Assembly (NCBI GenBank): GCA_002400675.1
Contig: NVQY01000113.1
Location: 1 to 7,657, forward strand
Direction: 5' to 3'
DNA length: 7,657 bases
Source: Paracoccaceae bacterium
Lineage (GTDB): Bacteria > Pseudomonadota > Alphaproteobacteria > Rhodobacterales > Rhodobacteraceae
The notes under the pieces are model-generated. The model did no database searches. It saw only the letters and a list, made by a program, of their open reading frames with translations, and was not told the DNA's origin. A program made the translations under genes and the position numbers. Below are positions 6,271 to 7,657 of the stretch, piece by piece. How positions within the stretch are numbered: position 1 is the first letter of the stretch; each line of letters begins with the position of its first letter.

Positions 6271-7380
6271 ATGCGGAAATTCGGGTTACTCTTGGGCATT
6301 ATGTTTCTGTCGGCCTGCGCCGATCGCAGCTATACGCCGGTGATGCCCGAAGCGTTAAACGTTGGCACGCCGGTAACGATTTTTGCCGGAACGACCCGCG
6401 CACAAAACCCCGACGGCAGCTTTGGGTTTGATCGTTCGGAAAAGCTTCGGCTGTTGGAGTTGACGGTTTCAATCCCTCCATCGCACCAGCCGGGCGACCT
6501 GAACTACGCTTATGCCAACCCCAAACCGGAAATGGAGTTTACCTTGGCGGGGCAGGTCGAACTTGCCAACCCAGCGTTTCAAAGCCGGGTCAGGCAAGAG
6601 ATGGCGAAGAAGTCAGGGCGTGAAACCGAAGTGACCGTCTACATTCACGGATACAACGCAACGCAGGCTGAAACGGCATTTCGTGCGGCGCAACTGGCGA
6701 ATGATGTCAAATTGCCCGGCGCACAGGTGATTTATTCGTGGCCAAGCAAGGGGAAATCCCTGGGTTATGCCTATGATTTCGACAGCGCCCTGTTTGCCCG
6801 CGACGGGTTGGAAGAGTTGCTGTTTCTACTCAAGGCGACCGGCGTGCGGCGGATCATTTTGGTGGCACATTCGATGGGCGGGTTGGTGATGATGGAAACA
6901 TTGCGCCAGATTGAACGTAGCCGGCCCGGGTGGGTTGGTGCCAATATCGGCGGTGTTGTTATGATTTCGCCGGATCTGGATATCGAATTGTTTCGCACGC
7001 AGATGAAAAGCCTATCGCATATCCCCCAACCCTTTGTGGTGTTTGTGTCGCGACAAGACAGCATTCTGAACCTTTCCTCGCGGTTGCGGGGACGCGGTGA
7101 AGGCCAAAGGTTGGGGAATATCGAAAACAACGATCAGATTGCGGATTTGCCGGTCAATGTCATCGACACAACCGCGTTTGCCAAGGATGCGGCGTCAACG
7201 CATTTCATCGTCGGGTCTTCGCCTGCTCTGATCGCAATGTTTGGTGACGTTCAAGCCTTGCAGGATACGTTTGACCTTGATCCCGCGGCAGCGCTTGGGT
7301 CATTGACGGCGGCGCATCAGACCGGAAATAACCTGTCGACGCGGCAGGTTCTGGTGCTTCCTACGGACAGTCCGCGGTGA
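6271..7380 (+). CDS. DUF900-type alpha/beta-hydrolase, predicted lipoprotein
   Basis: 369-residue serine hydrolase of unknown substrate. The N-terminus MRKFGLLLGIMFLSAC is a lipoprotein signal: positive charges, a hydrophobic stretch, and lipobox LSAC with the lipidated cysteine at C16. Residue +2 is alanine, so by the E. coli rule it would go to the outer membrane. The fold signature follows DUF900 (PF05990): VYIHGYN (123-129, oxyanion-hole region), YSWPSKGK (155-162), the nucleophile elbow AHSMGG (199-204, S201), ISPDLD (232-237, candidate acid D235 or D237) and THF (H311, candidate catalytic histidine). The first glycine of GxSxG is alanine, which I recall as common in this family. The ATG at 6271 is chosen over an in-frame TTG at 6244 because it begins a proper signal peptide and the TTG falls in the proposed -10. 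A G-rich stretch at 6262-6268 is a weak ribosome-binding site. The TGA overlaps the GTG start of the transporter gene. Confidence 0.88.
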   Translation: MRKFGLLLGIMFLSACADRSYTPVMPEALNVGTPVTIFAGTTRAQNPDGSFGFDRSEKLRLLELTVSIPPSHQPGDLNYAYANPKPEMEFTLAGQVELANPAFQSRVRQEMAKKSGRETEVTVYIHGYNATQAETAFRAAQLANDVKLPGAQVIYSWPSKGKSLGYAYDFDSALFARDGLEELLFLLKATGVRRIILVAHSMGGLVMMETLRQIERSRPGWVGANIGGVVMISPDLDIELFRTQMKSLSHIPQPFVVFVSRQDSILNLSSRLRGRGEGQRLGNIENNDQIADLPVNVIDTTAFAKDAASTHFIVGSSPALIAMFGDVQALQDTFDLDPAAALGSLTAAHQTGNNLSTRQVLVLPTDSPR

Positions 7381-7657
7381 CCACATCACCACCGTCCCTG
7401 ATTGGGTTCGTGTCCCGCAACGCGCCATGGCTGGCGGCGGGCGCGGTGCTGACGTTTCTGTCCAGTTTCGGGCAGACGTTTTTCATCTCGATCTTTGCCG
7501 GGGAAATCAGGTCGGAATTCAGTCTTAGCCACGGCGAATGGGGCGGGATCTATTCCCTTGGCACCACCGCGTCGGCGGTTGTGATGATCTGGGCCGGGTC
7601 GCTGACAGATGTGTTTCGCGTAAGGGTGGTCGGGCCGGTTGTTCTGGCCGGACTGGC
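7377..7657 (+). CDS. Major facilitator superfamily transporter (5' part, runs off window)
   Basis: The first 93 codons of an MFS transporter, truncated by the window edge. The start is GTG at 7377, overlapping the hydrolase stop as GTGA; no good Shine-Dalgarno is visible, fitting translational coupling. A short N-terminal tail (SRNAPW, 13-18) leads into helix 1 (~18-41, with LSSFGQTFFISIF). The loop GEIRSEFSLSHGEWGGIY (42-59) resembles the start of many MFS exporters, followed by helix 2 (~57-75). The helix 2-3 loop AGSLTDVFRVR (73-83) is a recognisable MFS motif A (GxLaDrxGrR), although the glycine before the first basic residue is replaced. Helix 3 begins at ~85. Substrate cannot be told. 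Pairing with the lipoprotein hydrolase suggests shared expression. Confidence 0.82.
   Translation, partial: MTTSPPSLIGFVSRNAPWLAAGAVLTFLSSFGQTFFISIFAGEIRSEFSLSHGEWGGIYSLGTTASAVVMIWAGSLTDVFRVRVVGPVVLAGL

Overview
The window reads as chromosomal DNA from an alphaproteobacterium, most probably Rhodobacterales (Roseobacter/Rhodobacter group). This rests on a moderately GC-rich sequence, an AddAB-type recombination enzyme followed directly by trxA, an HslV with an alphaproteobacterial-style N-terminal extension (FPGWHGTT), and an RpoH-like promoter of CTTG...CCATAT form. The assignment is inferred from sequence features; no database search was possible.

Layout, left to right. (1) The 3' half of addA (double-strand-break repair helicase-nuclease), continuing in from outside the window, then trxA (thioredoxin) on the same strand. 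trxA seems to have its own promoter inside the end of addA and ends at a hairpin terminator. (2) A single convergent minus-strand gene for a protein resembling capsule/Kdo-type glycosyltransferases; its stop codon abuts the same hairpin. (3) A 98-bp divergent intergenic region with an imperfect inverted repeat and a good heat-shock-type promoter facing hslV. (4) A tight plus-strand cluster: hslV (protease), an uncharacterised polytopic membrane protein overlapping hslV by 4 nt, and hslU (ATPase/unfoldase) 9 nt later. (5) After a 57-nt gap with a possible promoter, a DUF900-type alpha/beta-hydrolase lipoprotein, overlapped by 4 nt by the start of an MFS transporter that runs off the right edge.

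HslV and HslU form the ATP-dependent HslUV (ClpYQ) protease, and their promoter fits heat-shock control. The unusual element is the roughly ten-helix membrane protein encoded between the two subunits and apparently translationally coupled to hslV. The hydrolase and transporter form a separate envelope-associated pair. AddA and TrxA serve DNA repair and thiol-disulfide reduction; they probably share transcription but no pathway.

No RNA genes, CRISPR arrays, insertion sequences, attachment sites or origins were seen. There is no gene-free stretch over 100 bases. Most of the window is ordinary core genome; the best leads are the hslV-membrane protein-hslU arrangement and the regulatory palindrome upstream of hslV.
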